DNA of 64,000 nucleotides, from contig NZ_PISM01000022.1 of assembly GCF_002929225.1 (NCBI RefSeq), positions 496,001 to 560,000 of the forward strand, in the 5' to 3' direction. Position 1 is the stretch's first letter, and every line of letters begins with the position of its first letter. Positions 8,587 through 17,107 of the stretch are shown piece by piece. The stretch is from Stutzerimonas kunmingensis (GTDB lineage Bacteria > Pseudomonadota > Gammaproteobacteria > Pseudomonadales > Pseudomonadaceae). A program made the position numbers and the translations under genes. The notes under the pieces were generated by a model, which saw only the letters and a list, made by a program, of their open reading frames with translations, had not been told where the DNA came from and made no database searches.

Positions 8587-9487
8587 GCCGCTTATTAGCG
8601 TCGTCATTCCAGCCTATAACTATGCGTTGACTCTGCCGCGTGCGGCGGAGTCGGTGCTGGTGCAGCTAGATGACACTGTTGCTGAGCTGGTCGTGATCGA
8701 TGATGGTTCGACCGATGACACGCCGCAGGTAATCGAAGCGCTTCTAGCCAGCTGGCCCGGTCGGTTCCGTGCGTTGCGCAAGGAAAACGGCGGCTTGGCG
8801 TCTGTGCGCAATAGAGGCAGCCGTGAAGCCAGGGGATCGTATCTGGTTTTTCTCGACGCCGATGACGAGATGGCTCCCGGGGCGCTGGAAGCGCTGGTGC
8901 AGCACATCGAGCGGCACCCCGAGACGCGTATGGTCATCGGTGGTCACGATGCGATCTTGAGCAACGGCAAGCGTCGCTCCTATATCCCTCCCACTCTGCC
9001 GGAATCACGCCTGGACAGGCTGCGTGGTTACCTGCTGGACAAGCGGTTCGCGTTGTCCAACGGAGCCTGCGCCATGCATTGCGAGGTGTTTTCGCGCGGT
9101 GGCTATCCCGAGCAATTCCGTAGTGCAGAAGATATCCCGGTATTCAGTCAGGTGCTGGCCAATTATCCGTGCACAGTGCTGGCGCAGCCCTTGGCTGTGA
9201 TTCACAAACATGACGACAGCCTTCGACATCAGTTCAGTCATGCCAAAGCCGGAGGCTTGGCGTTGGTTGATGAAGTCTTTTCACCGCAACGGCTGGACGA
9301 AGAATTTCAAATATTGAAAAGGGAATTTACTGTGCAGCGATGCCTATCATTGTTTCGCAGCGCTTATTTGGCCGGTGATGCTGCCGCCGCCAAGGAGTAC
9401 TTTCGTACGGCGTTACGGTATGACCGCCGTGTACTGTTGAATATTTCCTATACGCGCAAGGCGCTGCGATTGTGGCTGGGCAGTTAG
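8573..9487 (+). CDS. Family 2 glycosyltransferase (outer core / LPS)
   Basis: The 304-residue protein has a GT-A fold family 2 N-terminus (ISVVIPAYNYALTLPRA), the nucleotide-binding IDDGSTDDT segment and a DxD metal site in FLDADDEM near residue 104. It probably adds a sugar to the outer core or an O-unit; donor and acceptor cannot be read from sequence. The ATG at 8573 lies within the end of the carbamoyltransferase gene, so the two are likely co-translated. Codon use shifts toward A/T in its last third, continuing into the following genes. Confidence 0.85.
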   Translation: MSPAEPLISVVIPAYNYALTLPRAAESVLVQLDDTVAELVVIDDGSTDDTPQVIEALLASWPGRFRALRKENGGLASVRNRGSREARGSYLVFLDADDEMAPGALEALVQHIERHPETRMVIGGHDAILSNGKRRSYIPPTLPESRLDRLRGYLLDKRFALSNGACAMHCEVFSRGGYPEQFRSAEDIPVFSQVLANYPCTVLAQPLAVIHKHDDSLRHQFSHAKAGGLALVDEVFSPQRLDEEFQILKREFTVQRCLSLFRSAYLAGDAAAAKEYFRTALRYDRRVLLNISYTRKALRLWLGS

Positions 9488-9489
9488 TG

Positions 9490-10635
9490 ATGACTCGCAA
9501 GATCAAAGTTTTACAGCTGCAAAATCGTTATAACGTCAATGCCTCGGATCTTGCCGAACAAGTAATTCAAGGGTTGCCTACGCAGACCTACGAGGTAACC
9601 ACCTTATTTCTGCGTGGCCGACCTAGGTCTGGCGAGCCTGAAAGCCGGGCGGCACGCTCGGTGTATTTCGACTTGAACAGCGCTTCGACCAAGGGGCTGC
9701 GTCTCAAAGCGCTTTGGCTGCTTTACAAGCATTGTCGTGCTCAAGGCTACGATGTGGTCATTGCTCATCGTTTCAAGCCGATCAATATGATGATGCTGCT
9801 GAATATCTTTTTGCGCATACCTGCCTGTGTCGGTGTCTTGCATGGGCTTGGCGAGTATGAGCGCCCTTATCGACGCTGGGAAAGTCGCGCCTTGATTAGT
9901 AAAGCTTGGCGAATGGTGGGGGTTTCCCGCGCTGTTTGCGATGACTTGATCAACAGTGGTGCGGGTTTCAAGCCGTATAACGTTCGCCAGATCAACAACG
10001 CTATCGATATTTCTCGTGCCGAACGCTTGCAGCATACCAAACTGCAGGCGCGTAAGCTGCTGGGTTTGCCAGAGGATGCATTTGTGATCGGCACTATCGG
10101 CCGATTGGTCCCGGTTAAAGGGCATATTCAGTTGCTGCAGGCGTTCAGCGAGATAAAGGACGATTGTCCTCAAACGCTACTGGCCATTATTGGCGAGGGA
10201 CGCTTACGCGAAGAAATGGAAGCGGTAATCCAGGCCCGTAATTTGGATGGCCGAGTACATTTATTAGGTGCAAAGGACGATGCCCTGCAATATGTCAGAG
10301 CCTATGATGTTTTCGTTATGTCTTCTATCAGTGAAGGCTTGCCTCTGGCGCTACTCGAGGGGATGAGTGCCCGCTTGCCGGTTGTCGGCTCGGATATCGA
10401 TAGCATGCGGCCAATTCTGGAGGACAGCGGTGGTCGTATTTATCCCGTGGGCCAGTCAGCAATATTGGCGGAGCGGCTGCGGGAAGTTGTTTTGCTTACA
10501 CCCCAGGAGCGCACAAAAGAGGGGCAAAGAGCATACGAGTACCTTTGTCGCGCCCATGCTATTGAGGATTTCCGTAAGCAGTACCGAGATCTGCTCGAAG
10601 AGATGCTGGGTAATGGAAAGCGGAATCATGAGTGA
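9490..10635 (+). CDS. Family 4 glycosyltransferase
   Basis: The 381-residue protein is a GT-B type glycosyltransferase: an N-terminal acceptor domain, then IGRLVPVKGHIQLLQAF near residue 200 opening the donor domain, and SEGLPLALLEGMS carrying the E-x7-E donor motif near residue 285. Start choice: the ATG at 9490, three bases after the upstream stop, gives MTRKIKVLQLQNRYNVN; a GTG at 9472 would overlap the upstream gene and add six atypical residues. It occupies the slot of a GT4 gene (wapH) in P. aeruginosa, but orthology is not certain. It is richer in A/T than flanking core genes. Confidence 0.85.
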   Translation: MTRKIKVLQLQNRYNVNASDLAEQVIQGLPTQTYEVTTLFLRGRPRSGEPESRAARSVYFDLNSASTKGLRLKALWLLYKHCRAQGYDVVIAHRFKPINMMMLLNIFLRIPACVGVLHGLGEYERPYRRWESRALISKAWRMVGVSRAVCDDLINSGAGFKPYNVRQINNAIDISRAERLQHTKLQARKLLGLPEDAFVIGTIGRLVPVKGHIQLLQAFSEIKDDCPQTLLAIIGEGRLREEMEAVIQARNLDGRVHLLGAKDDALQYVRAYDVFVMSSISEGLPLALLEGMSARLPVVGSDIDSMRPILEDSGGRIYPVGQSAILAERLREVVLLTPQERTKEGQRAYEYLCRAHAIEDFRKQYRDLLEEMLGNGKRNHE

Positions 10636-11494
10636 TCCAGATCTCCCGCTCGTAACGGTGATTATCGCTTCGTACAATCACGGGCCTTACATCGAAGAGA
10701 GTATTCTGAGCGTTCTACAGCAGACCTATTCGAATGTTGAATTGTTGGTCGTGGATGATGGCTCGAAGGATGACAGCGCCGCGCGTATCCAACGCTTACA
10801 GGAGAAATACGAATTCGATTTTCGTACTCAGCCAAATCAGGGGCTTGCCCAAACGCTGAATGATTGTATCGCTCGTTCGCAGGGAAGTCTGATCGCGCCA
10901 CTTGGCTCGGATGATGTGATGTTGCCGGATCGTATCGCCAAACAGGTGGCTTATATTCAGGGCAAGCCAGAAGTGGGCATATGCGCCGGCAACATTCAAA
11001 CGATCGATGCACAAGGCAACATCATTCAAAAGCGTTGCCGAGCCAGAGCGTTTCGTCGGCTAGATTTCAATGCAATGTTCAACGCTACGGATGCCGGGCC
11101 GCCTGCTCCGACATTGCTATTTCGGCGCGAAGCGCTGGAGATGGTGGGGGGGTTTGATCCGGAAATACGTCTGGAGGATTTGCAGGTCGAGTTGAAAATT
11201 ACCCGTGCAGGCTTCTTTATCGATGTACTAAGCGACGTCTTGGCGAAATACCGAGTCCATGGCGCCAATACATACAAGAATCGACGCTTCATGGTGGAGC
11301 AGGTGATGGCAACCTATGCCTGCTTTCGAGACCATCCTGACTACCCGAATGCTTGTGCCAAATTCTTAAATTCTATGCTGCTCAAGTGTGCAAGTGACGA
11401 TAAGGTGTTGGCGTGGGCGCTACTGCGGAAATTACCGCCACGCTACTGGGATATGAAAACGCTACGTGGCTTAGGGCGTTTGTTTTTAAAATGA
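10628..11494 (+). CDS. Family 2 glycosyltransferase
   Basis: The 288-residue protein has the GT2 N-terminus LVTVIIASYNHGPYIEESI, the VVDDGSKDDSA segment and the metal-site LGSDDVMLP near residue 95. C-terminal features (GGFDPEIRLEDL) match the acceptor side of GT2 rhamnosyl- or hexosyltransferases. The true start is the ATG at 10628, overlapping the upstream stop by 8 bases; upstream in-frame codons lie inside the previous gene. It is the last gene of the forward LPS operon, facing the O-antigen ligase gene. It could play the WapR role (a rhamnosyltransferase preparing the O-antigen attachment site), but this is a positional guess. Base composition is A/T-shifted. Confidence 0.84.
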   Translation: MSDPDLPLVTVIIASYNHGPYIEESILSVLQQTYSNVELLVVDDGSKDDSAARIQRLQEKYEFDFRTQPNQGLAQTLNDCIARSQGSLIAPLGSDDVMLPDRIAKQVAYIQGKPEVGICAGNIQTIDAQGNIIQKRCRARAFRRLDFNAMFNATDAGPPAPTLLFRREALEMVGGFDPEIRLEDLQVELKITRAGFFIDVLSDVLAKYRVHGANTYKNRRFMVEQVMATYACFRDHPDYPNACAKFLNSMLLKCASDDKVLAWALLRKLPPRYWDMKTLRGLGRLFLK

Positions 11495-11636
11495 GTCGAG
11501 TTTGGGTCCGCGCAAGCGGAAACTGTGCCATATCATCAGGGCAGAATATGGTGGAGCCAATCTAGCCCTGTTTTAAAGGCTCGACAAGCAGTTCCACGCG
11601 GTGCTCGGCGCTGATCTTCCGCGCTGCCATGAGCGC

Positions 11637-13472
11637 TCACGATGCATGATGTTTTATGGTGCGAAGTCTCTGCTCCAATTTTCGGGCGGCTGGTTGGCCG
11701 CATTGCTCGGCATAGCCTGAAATTAGGGCCGAAATGTGTTGCACGGTTAGCCAATGGCAGTCTTCGCTATAACGCAGCATGTGCGTGAGGTTGCGACGCC
11801 GCTTCCAAAAGGACAGTGCATGCTGAGCGATCGTCATGTCGGCTAGATCGATCAGGGCAAGTCTGCCGTTCGGTTGCATCAGCACATTACCTAGGTGAAT
11901 CGAACGAAAGTAAACGCCTGATTGATGGAGTTGGCCGAGAAAAGCGCCGAATTGTCGAATGCCCTCTTCGCGCTCTTCATTCTCCAAGTTTCGCCAGCGA
12001 TTGCGCAGCGTATCACCAGGAAGTGGTCGATAAATTATTCCGTCCAACTTAGCTGCCGGTACTCGGACAAAGCAATCAATTAGGGGGGCCGCAACGCCAA
12101 GCGATTGCAGCTGCTCTGCATTGTCCGCGAAGCGCCGCGATTTTGGAGACCAAAGCGCTGTAGATATCATGCGCTTGCGTCGAAACAACTTCAGGTAACT
12201 GCCGTTCGCCAGCTCTGCCACCTTTACTCCGTAACCATCCTCTTCAATGATACGGGCAGTTTTTAATAGCTCATTGAGCTGGTCTTTGGTCAGGTTTCTG
12301 CTCCTTGGAGCTTCTTGCCGCAAGCCTATGGAAATTCCAGCAATCAATGAGAGAGGTATCCAGATAAGAAACCAGTTTTCATTAGGGCGTGAAAGAAAGT
12401 TGCTTCCTTCGGTAAGGCCGGCAGCCAATCCATAAACCGCCAAGGCTGAAGCAAGCTGAAGACTGGCATGCCGCTGTTGAGAAAAGCAGCGCAAGAGTGC
12501 TAGCAGGTACATCAGTAGCCAGAGAGCGAGTCCTACTATTCCCAACTCTAGAAGCACGGCTAGCTGAACGTTGTGCGGGTCCGTAAGGGTCAGCCCGAGT
12601 TCGGCTATATCGAAGCCGAACTCCGAACCATAGCCATGGCCGATCCAAAGATGATCGGAGGCCTGTCGTATCGCATCGATCCATAATTGAGGGCGGAAGG
12701 AAAGCCCTCTCTGCAACAGTATCTCGGGCATCAGCACAATACATGCAATCACAACGGTGATTACTGCGGCCACCAGATAAAACGCGCGCCGCCCGGTCAG
12801 CGCGATCATCCAGAAACTCGTCAAGGCCATCGCCATCAGAGGAGTGCGAGAGCCAGTTGCCAGCACGGCCGCCAATAGCGGTATCGTGAAAATGATTGAA
12901 AACCATGAAGGGCAGTCACGATCGGTTAACCAAACCGCCACCCAGTAGGTACAGAAAAAACCAAATACATGCGAAGAAAGAAGAGGGTTGGACAAAGCGC
13001 CTGTGCCGATCATGCGATCTTGCTCTGGTTCGGTCAGGAACGTGACTAGGCCGACCAAGGCTGCCATCGAGGCCAGCATGGCAGCACAGCGTAGTGCTCT
13101 AAGAAGGTTACGTTGATTCTTCAGCGCCATAATCGCGCAGGCAGCGAACATCATGAATACGTAAATCGGGCGTTTTGCGAGCCCGCTTGGATCGTCTTCG
13201 CTGCTCGTCCAAGAGAGGCTCAGTAACAGCCAGGTTGCAAGAGCTAGAAAAGCCAATATGACTGGCTCGCGAAGCAAAATCCGCCAGTAGCGTGGACGGG
13301 CTATGAGCGCTATTAGTGCGGGTGCTGCCATTAATCCATAGTAGAGCTTGGTATACGAGCTGGTGTTACCCAGCCAGAACAAACCAGTCAGGAGCGCAAC
13401 GTAACCAACGATTAGCCAACGGCGAGCGATAAACTCGTCTATAGCGCGTGCAGAAGGAAATAGTCTCGTCAC
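11637..13472 (-). CDS. O-antigen ligase (WaaL/Wzy_C type) fused to a WaaP/InaA-like kinase domain
   Basis: The 611-residue protein joins two modules. Residues about 15-380 form a polytopic membrane protein with ten or more hydrophobic segments and the periplasmic WaaL/Wzy_C signature DPHNVQLAVLLELGIVG. The conserved His is His300, close to the catalytic His303 I recall for P. aeruginosa WaaL. From about residue 385 the chain becomes soluble and kinase-like: a Lys strand SYLKLF (Lys428), a loop FRSIHLGNV where the catalytic Asp position is Ser524 while Asn529 is kept, and LALIDLADM with Asp542. In P. aeruginosa, as I recall, waaL and a small kinase-like gene are adjacent and separate before msbA. 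The gene runs opposite to both neighbours and starts about 120 bases from the msbA start. Function: attaches O-polysaccharide to core-lipid A; the kinase-like part is of unknown role. Confidence 0.87.
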   Translation of the reverse strand: MTRLFPSARAIDEFIARRWLIVGYVALLTGLFWLGNTSSYTKLYYGLMAAPALIALIARPRYWRILLREPVILAFLALATWLLLSLSWTSSEDDPSGLAKRPIYVFMMFAACAIMALKNQRNLLRALRCAAMLASMAALVGLVTFLTEPEQDRMIGTGALSNPLLSSHVFGFFCTYWVAVWLTDRDCPSWFSIIFTIPLLAAVLATGSRTPLMAMALTSFWMIALTGRRAFYLVAAVITVVIACIVLMPEILLQRGLSFRPQLWIDAIRQASDHLWIGHGYGSEFGFDIAELGLTLTDPHNVQLAVLLELGIVGLALWLLMYLLALLRCFSQQRHASLQLASALAVYGLAAGLTEGSNFLSRPNENWFLIWIPLSLIAGISIGLRQEAPRSRNLTKDQLNELLKTARIIEEDGYGVKVAELANGSYLKLFRRKRMISTALWSPKSRRFADNAEQLQSLGVAAPLIDCFVRVPAAKLDGIIYRPLPGDTLRNRWRNLENEEREEGIRQFGAFLGQLHQSGVYFRSIHLGNVLMQPNGRLALIDLADMTIAQHALSFWKRRRNLTHMLRYSEDCHWLTVQHISALISGYAEQCGQPAARKLEQRLRTIKHHAS

Positions 13473-13590
13473 GATAAGGTCATTCGGCTATTGCTGCGAA
13501 GCCGGCATGGTAAAGCAATAGCGTGAGGAGAGGCAGCTGCAGCTGTATGGTAATCTCACTCGCCTTTCCAAACGTTAATACGTGGGACGC

Positions 13591-15420
13591 ATGCCAGACC
13601 ATCAACCCAGCGCTAGCCAGCCTTCCAGCCTGAAGGTCTACCTCCGCTTGCTCGGCTATGTGAAGCCCTACATCGGTCTTTTCATTCTGAGTATTCTCGG
13701 CTTCCTTCTTTTCGCCTCCACCCAGCCGATGCTGGGCTACATGCTCAAGTTTTTCGTCGACGGGTTGAACAACCCTGAGGCGAGTTTCTTTGGCCAGGTC
13801 CCCTACTTGCAGGAGCACAGCTGGCTCGCCGAGCTCAAGCTGCTGCAGGCCGTCCCGCTGCTGATCATCTTCATCGCGCTTATGCAGGGCATCGGTTCGT
13901 TCCTCGGCAATTTTTTTCTTGCAAAGGTTTCGCTAGGGCTGGTGCATGACCTGCGGCTGGCACTGTTCAACAACATGCTGACACTCCCCAATCGCTATTT
14001 TGACAGCCACAACTCCGGGCATCTGATCTCGCGGATCACATACAACGTGACCATGGTCACCGGCGCGGCGACCGATGCGATCAAGGTTGTGGTGCGCGAG
14101 GGCATGACAGTGATTTTCCTGTTCGCCACGCTGCTGTGGATGAACTGGAAGCTCACTCTGGTGATGCTGGCGATACTGCCAGTGATCGGTTTCATGGTGT
14201 CGAGCGCCAGCAAGAAATTCCGCAAGCAGAGCAAGAAGATTCAGCTTGCGATGGGCGACGTGACCCATGTCGCCTCGGAAACCATACAGGGCTATCGCGT
14301 GGTCCGTAGCTTCGGAGGCGAGCCTTACGAGCGGGATCGTTTCCTGGCTGCGAGCTCGGAGAACACCGCCAAGCAGTTGCGTATGGTCAAGACGAATGCC
14401 GTTTACACACCGAGTCTGCAACTGGTCATTTACAGCGCCATGGCAGTGCTGATGTTCCTTGTGTTGTTGCTCCGAGGTGACGCGTCTGCTGGCGATCTGG
14501 TCGCCTACATCACGCTGGCGGGGTTGCTGCCCAAGCCGATACGTCAGCTCTCGGAAGTCAGCTCGACCATCCAGAAGGGCGTGGCCGGGGCGGAAAGTAT
14601 CTTCGAGCAGCTCGACGAGGAGCCAGAAGTCGATCGGGGCACGCTTGAGCGCGAAGCCGTCAGCGGCCATCTCGAAGTGCATAACCTCGATTTCGTCTAT
14701 CCAGGTACCGACAAACGCGTGCTGCATGACATCAGCTTCACCATCGAGCCCGGGCAGATGGTCGCGCTGGTAGGTCGATCCGGCAGCGGCAAATCCACGC
14801 TGGCGAATCTGATCCCTCGCTTCTATCACCATGAGGTAGGTCAGATACTGCTCGACGGTGCGGATGTCGAATCCTACACGTTGCGCAACCTGCGTCGTCA
14901 CATCGCGCTGGTGACTCAGCAAGTGACGCTGTTCAACGATACGGTGGCCAATAATATCGCTTACGGCGATCTGGCTGGCGCACCGCTGGACGACATACGC
15001 CGCGCGGCCCGCGATGCGTACGCCGATGAGTTCATCGAGCAGATGCCGGAGGGTTATCAGACCATGGTCGGCGAAAACGGCGTGCTGCTGTCCGGCGGTC
15101 AGCGTCAACGCCTGGCGATCGCGCGTGCATTGTTGAAGAACTCGCCGGTGCTGATTCTGGACGAAGCCACTTCGGCGCTGGATACCGAGTCGGAGCGGCA
15201 CATCCAGGGCGCGCTGGATCATGTCATGCAGGGCCGCACCACGCTTGTCATCGCGCACCGCTTGAGCACCATCGAGAAGGCCGACCAGATTCTGGTGATG
15301 GAGCAGGGCAGCATCGTCGAGCGCGGTACCCACGCCGAGCTGCTGGCCGCGAACGGCGCATACGCCAGGCTCCACACCACTCAGTTCAAGGACGAAGTGC
15401 CCGAAGAGCAGGGATCCTGA
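13591..15420 (+). CDS. msbA: Lipid A export ABC transporter/permease MsbA
   Basis: MsbA flips core-lipid A across the inner membrane using ATP. The protein is 609 residues: an exporter transmembrane domain with six helices (about 20-320), then an ABC domain with Walker A GRSGSGKST (from residue 395), signature LSGGQ (from residue 501), Walker B LILDEATSAL and the H-loop IAHRL. Start choice: ATG at 13591 (MPDHQPSASQPSSLKVYL) has a GGGA element upstream; a GTG at 13582 would add three residues. It is transcribed divergently from the ligase fusion and precedes hldE, as in P. aeruginosa. Confidence 0.94.
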   Translation: MPDHQPSASQPSSLKVYLRLLGYVKPYIGLFILSILGFLLFASTQPMLGYMLKFFVDGLNNPEASFFGQVPYLQEHSWLAELKLLQAVPLLIIFIALMQGIGSFLGNFFLAKVSLGLVHDLRLALFNNMLTLPNRYFDSHNSGHLISRITYNVTMVTGAATDAIKVVVREGMTVIFLFATLLWMNWKLTLVMLAILPVIGFMVSSASKKFRKQSKKIQLAMGDVTHVASETIQGYRVVRSFGGEPYERDRFLAASSENTAKQLRMVKTNAVYTPSLQLVIYSAMAVLMFLVLLLRGDASAGDLVAYITLAGLLPKPIRQLSEVSSTIQKGVAGAESIFEQLDEEPEVDRGTLEREAVSGHLEVHNLDFVYPGTDKRVLHDISFTIEPGQMVALVGRSGSGKSTLANLIPRFYHHEVGQILLDGADVESYTLRNLRRHIALVTQQVTLFNDTVANNIAYGDLAGAPLDDIRRAARDAYADEFIEQMPEGYQTMVGENGVLLSGGQRQRLAIARALLKNSPVLILDEATSALDTESERHIQGALDHVMQGRTTLVIAHRLSTIEKADQILVMEQGSIVERGTHAELLAANGAYARLHTTQFKDEVPEEQGS

Positions 15421-15617
15421 TGTAGCGCTCGCTCGCGCGCTGTTGTTACACCGAGTCAACTGCGATTCCGCTCGAGATGACGAATTCTTCCGCAAGGCGG
15501 TGCGCAGGCACGAACTGTTCTGGGTTCGCCATCTTTAGCAGGGCACCTGTCGCGGGCAGGCTGCCACGGCCTGCATGTTATGATCGCCGCCGTTTCCTCT
15601 TCCTCACCGGAGCCCCC

Positions 15618-17039
15618 ATGAAGCTGTCCATGCCCCGTTTCGACCAAGCCGCCGTTCTGGTGGTCGGTGACGTCATGCTCGATCGTTACTGGCATGGCGG
15701 TACGTCGAGGATCTCGCCTGAGGCGCCGGTGCCAGTGGTCAAGGTCGAGCAGATCGAGGATCGGCCCGGTGGCGCGGCCAACGTGGCGCTGAACATCGCG
15801 GCACTGGGTGCGCCTGCTGCGCTGGTGGGGGTGACCGGTGAAGACGAAGCGCGCCAGAGCCTGGTCGACAGCCTCGCGGCGGCGGGCGTGCAGGCGCATT
15901 TCCAATGCATCGAGGACCAGCCGACGATCGTCAAGCTGCGAGTGATGAGTCGCCATCAGCAACTGCTGCGCATGGATTTCGAAGAGCCGTTCGATACCGA
16001 TCCTGCCGCACTGCTGGCTGACGTGGAGGGCTTGCTGGTTGGGGTCAAGGTGCTGGTGCTGTCGGATTACGGCAAGGGCGCGTTGAAGAACCATCAGGCA
16101 CTGATCCAGGCTGCACGCCGCCGCGGCATTCCGGTTCTCGCCGACCCCAAGGGCAAGGACTTCGAGATCTACCGCGGCGCATCGTTGATCACGCCGAACC
16201 TGGGCGAGTTCGAGGCGATCGTCGGACATTGTGCCGATGAGGCCGAGCTGGTGAACAAAGGCGCCGAGCTGATGGCGACTCTCGACCTTGAGGCTCTGCT
16301 GGTCACCCGCGGCGAGCACGGCATGACCCTGCTGCGTCCCGATCAGGCGCCGCTGCACCTGCCGGCCCGTGCCCGTGAGGTCTTCGACGTGACCGGCGCC
16401 GGGGATACCGTCATTTCGACTCTGGCAGCGGCCATCGCTGCCGGTGAGGAACTGCCGCAGGCCGTGGCGCTGGCCAATCTGGCCGCCGGCATAGTGGTCG
16501 GCAAGCTGGGTACCGCCTGCATCAGCGCACCCGAGTTGCGCCGTGCGGTGCAGCGCGAAGAGGGTTCCGAGCGCGGGGTAATGACCGTCGAACAACTGCT
16601 CACTGCGGTCGAGGATGCGCGGGCAGAGGGCGAGAAGATCGTCTTCACCAATGGCTGTTTCGACATCCTGCATGCCGGCCATGTGACCTATCTGGAGCAG
16701 GCCCGCGCACAGGGTGATCGCCTGGTCGTGGCAGTCAACGACGACGGCTCGGTCAGCCGTCTGAAGGGGCCGGGGCGGCCGATCAACTCGGTGGATCGCC
16801 GCATGGCGGTGCTGGCCGGACTCGAGGCGGTAGACTGGGTGGTGTGCTTCTCGGAGGATACGCCGGAAAGCCTGCTGGCTCAGGTTCGTCCCGATGTGCT
16901 GGTCAAGGGCGGCGACTACGGCGTCGCTCAGGTGGTCGGCGCCGAGTTGGTCAAGGCGTACGGTGGCGTGGTGAAGGTGCTGGGGCTGGTGGAAAACAGC
17001 TCGACCACCGCCATCGTCGAGAAGATCCGCAGCCGCTGA
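15618..17039 (+). CDS. hldE: Bifunctional heptose-7-phosphate kinase / heptose-1-phosphate adenylyltransferase
   Basis: HldE makes ADP-D-glycero-D-manno-heptose, the donor used (after epimerisation) by WaaC and WaaF. The 473-residue protein has a PfkB/ribokinase-like domain (about 1-320) with the GAGDT anion-hole motif from residue 260. The nucleotidyltransferase domain (about 345-473) carries TNGCFDILHAGH, the HxGH motif starting at residue 352. The ATG at 15618 has GGAG six bases upstream and gives the conserved MKLSMPRFDQA start; the open frame extends further upstream without family similarity. About 200 bases separate it from msbA. A strong hairpin follows the stop. Confidence 0.95.
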   Translation: MKLSMPRFDQAAVLVVGDVMLDRYWHGGTSRISPEAPVPVVKVEQIEDRPGGAANVALNIAALGAPAALVGVTGEDEARQSLVDSLAAAGVQAHFQCIEDQPTIVKLRVMSRHQQLLRMDFEEPFDTDPAALLADVEGLLVGVKVLVLSDYGKGALKNHQALIQAARRRGIPVLADPKGKDFEIYRGASLITPNLGEFEAIVGHCADEAELVNKGAELMATLDLEALLVTRGEHGMTLLRPDQAPLHLPARAREVFDVTGAGDTVISTLAAAIAAGEELPQAVALANLAAGIVVGKLGTACISAPELRRAVQREEGSERGVMTVEQLLTAVEDARAEGEKIVFTNGCFDILHAGHVTYLEQARAQGDRLVVAVNDDGSVSRLKGPGRPINSVDRRMAVLAGLEAVDWVVCFSEDTPESLLAQVRPDVLVKGGDYGVAQVVGAELVKAYGGVVKVLGLVENSSTTAIVEKIRSR

Positions 17040-17071
17040 GTCTTTTGGATACGCCTCACGTATCGTCAGTA

Positions 17072-17102
17072 GGTGAATAGCCGCTTTGCGCGGCTATTCA
17101 CC
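17072..17102. terminator. Perfect 13-bp hairpin between convergent genes
   Basis: Bases 17072-17084 pair perfectly with 17090-17102 around a TTTGC loop. It lies between the hldE stop and the convergent stop of the next gene, the expected place for a bidirectional terminator. A clear T-tract is missing on both sides, so intrinsic termination is likely but not certain. Confidence 0.6.
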
Positions 17103-17107
17103 TCGTG

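Noticed and set aside
6784..8607. A 607-codon open frame opposite the carbamoyltransferase gene
   Set aside because: It is an antisense shadow: Val/His/Leu/Asp-rich repetitive composition, no ribosome-binding site context, no recognisable domain.
15421..15470. GC-rich palindromic run AGCGCTCGCTCGCGCGCT after msbA as a terminator
   Set aside because: The possible stem is only about five pairs and there is no T-tract; msbA-hldE read-through cannot be excluded.
13933..15495. A 520-codon open frame opposite msbA
   Set aside because: It overlaps almost the entire msbA gene in antisense and shows Gln/His/Arg-rich composition typical of reverse-frame artefacts.
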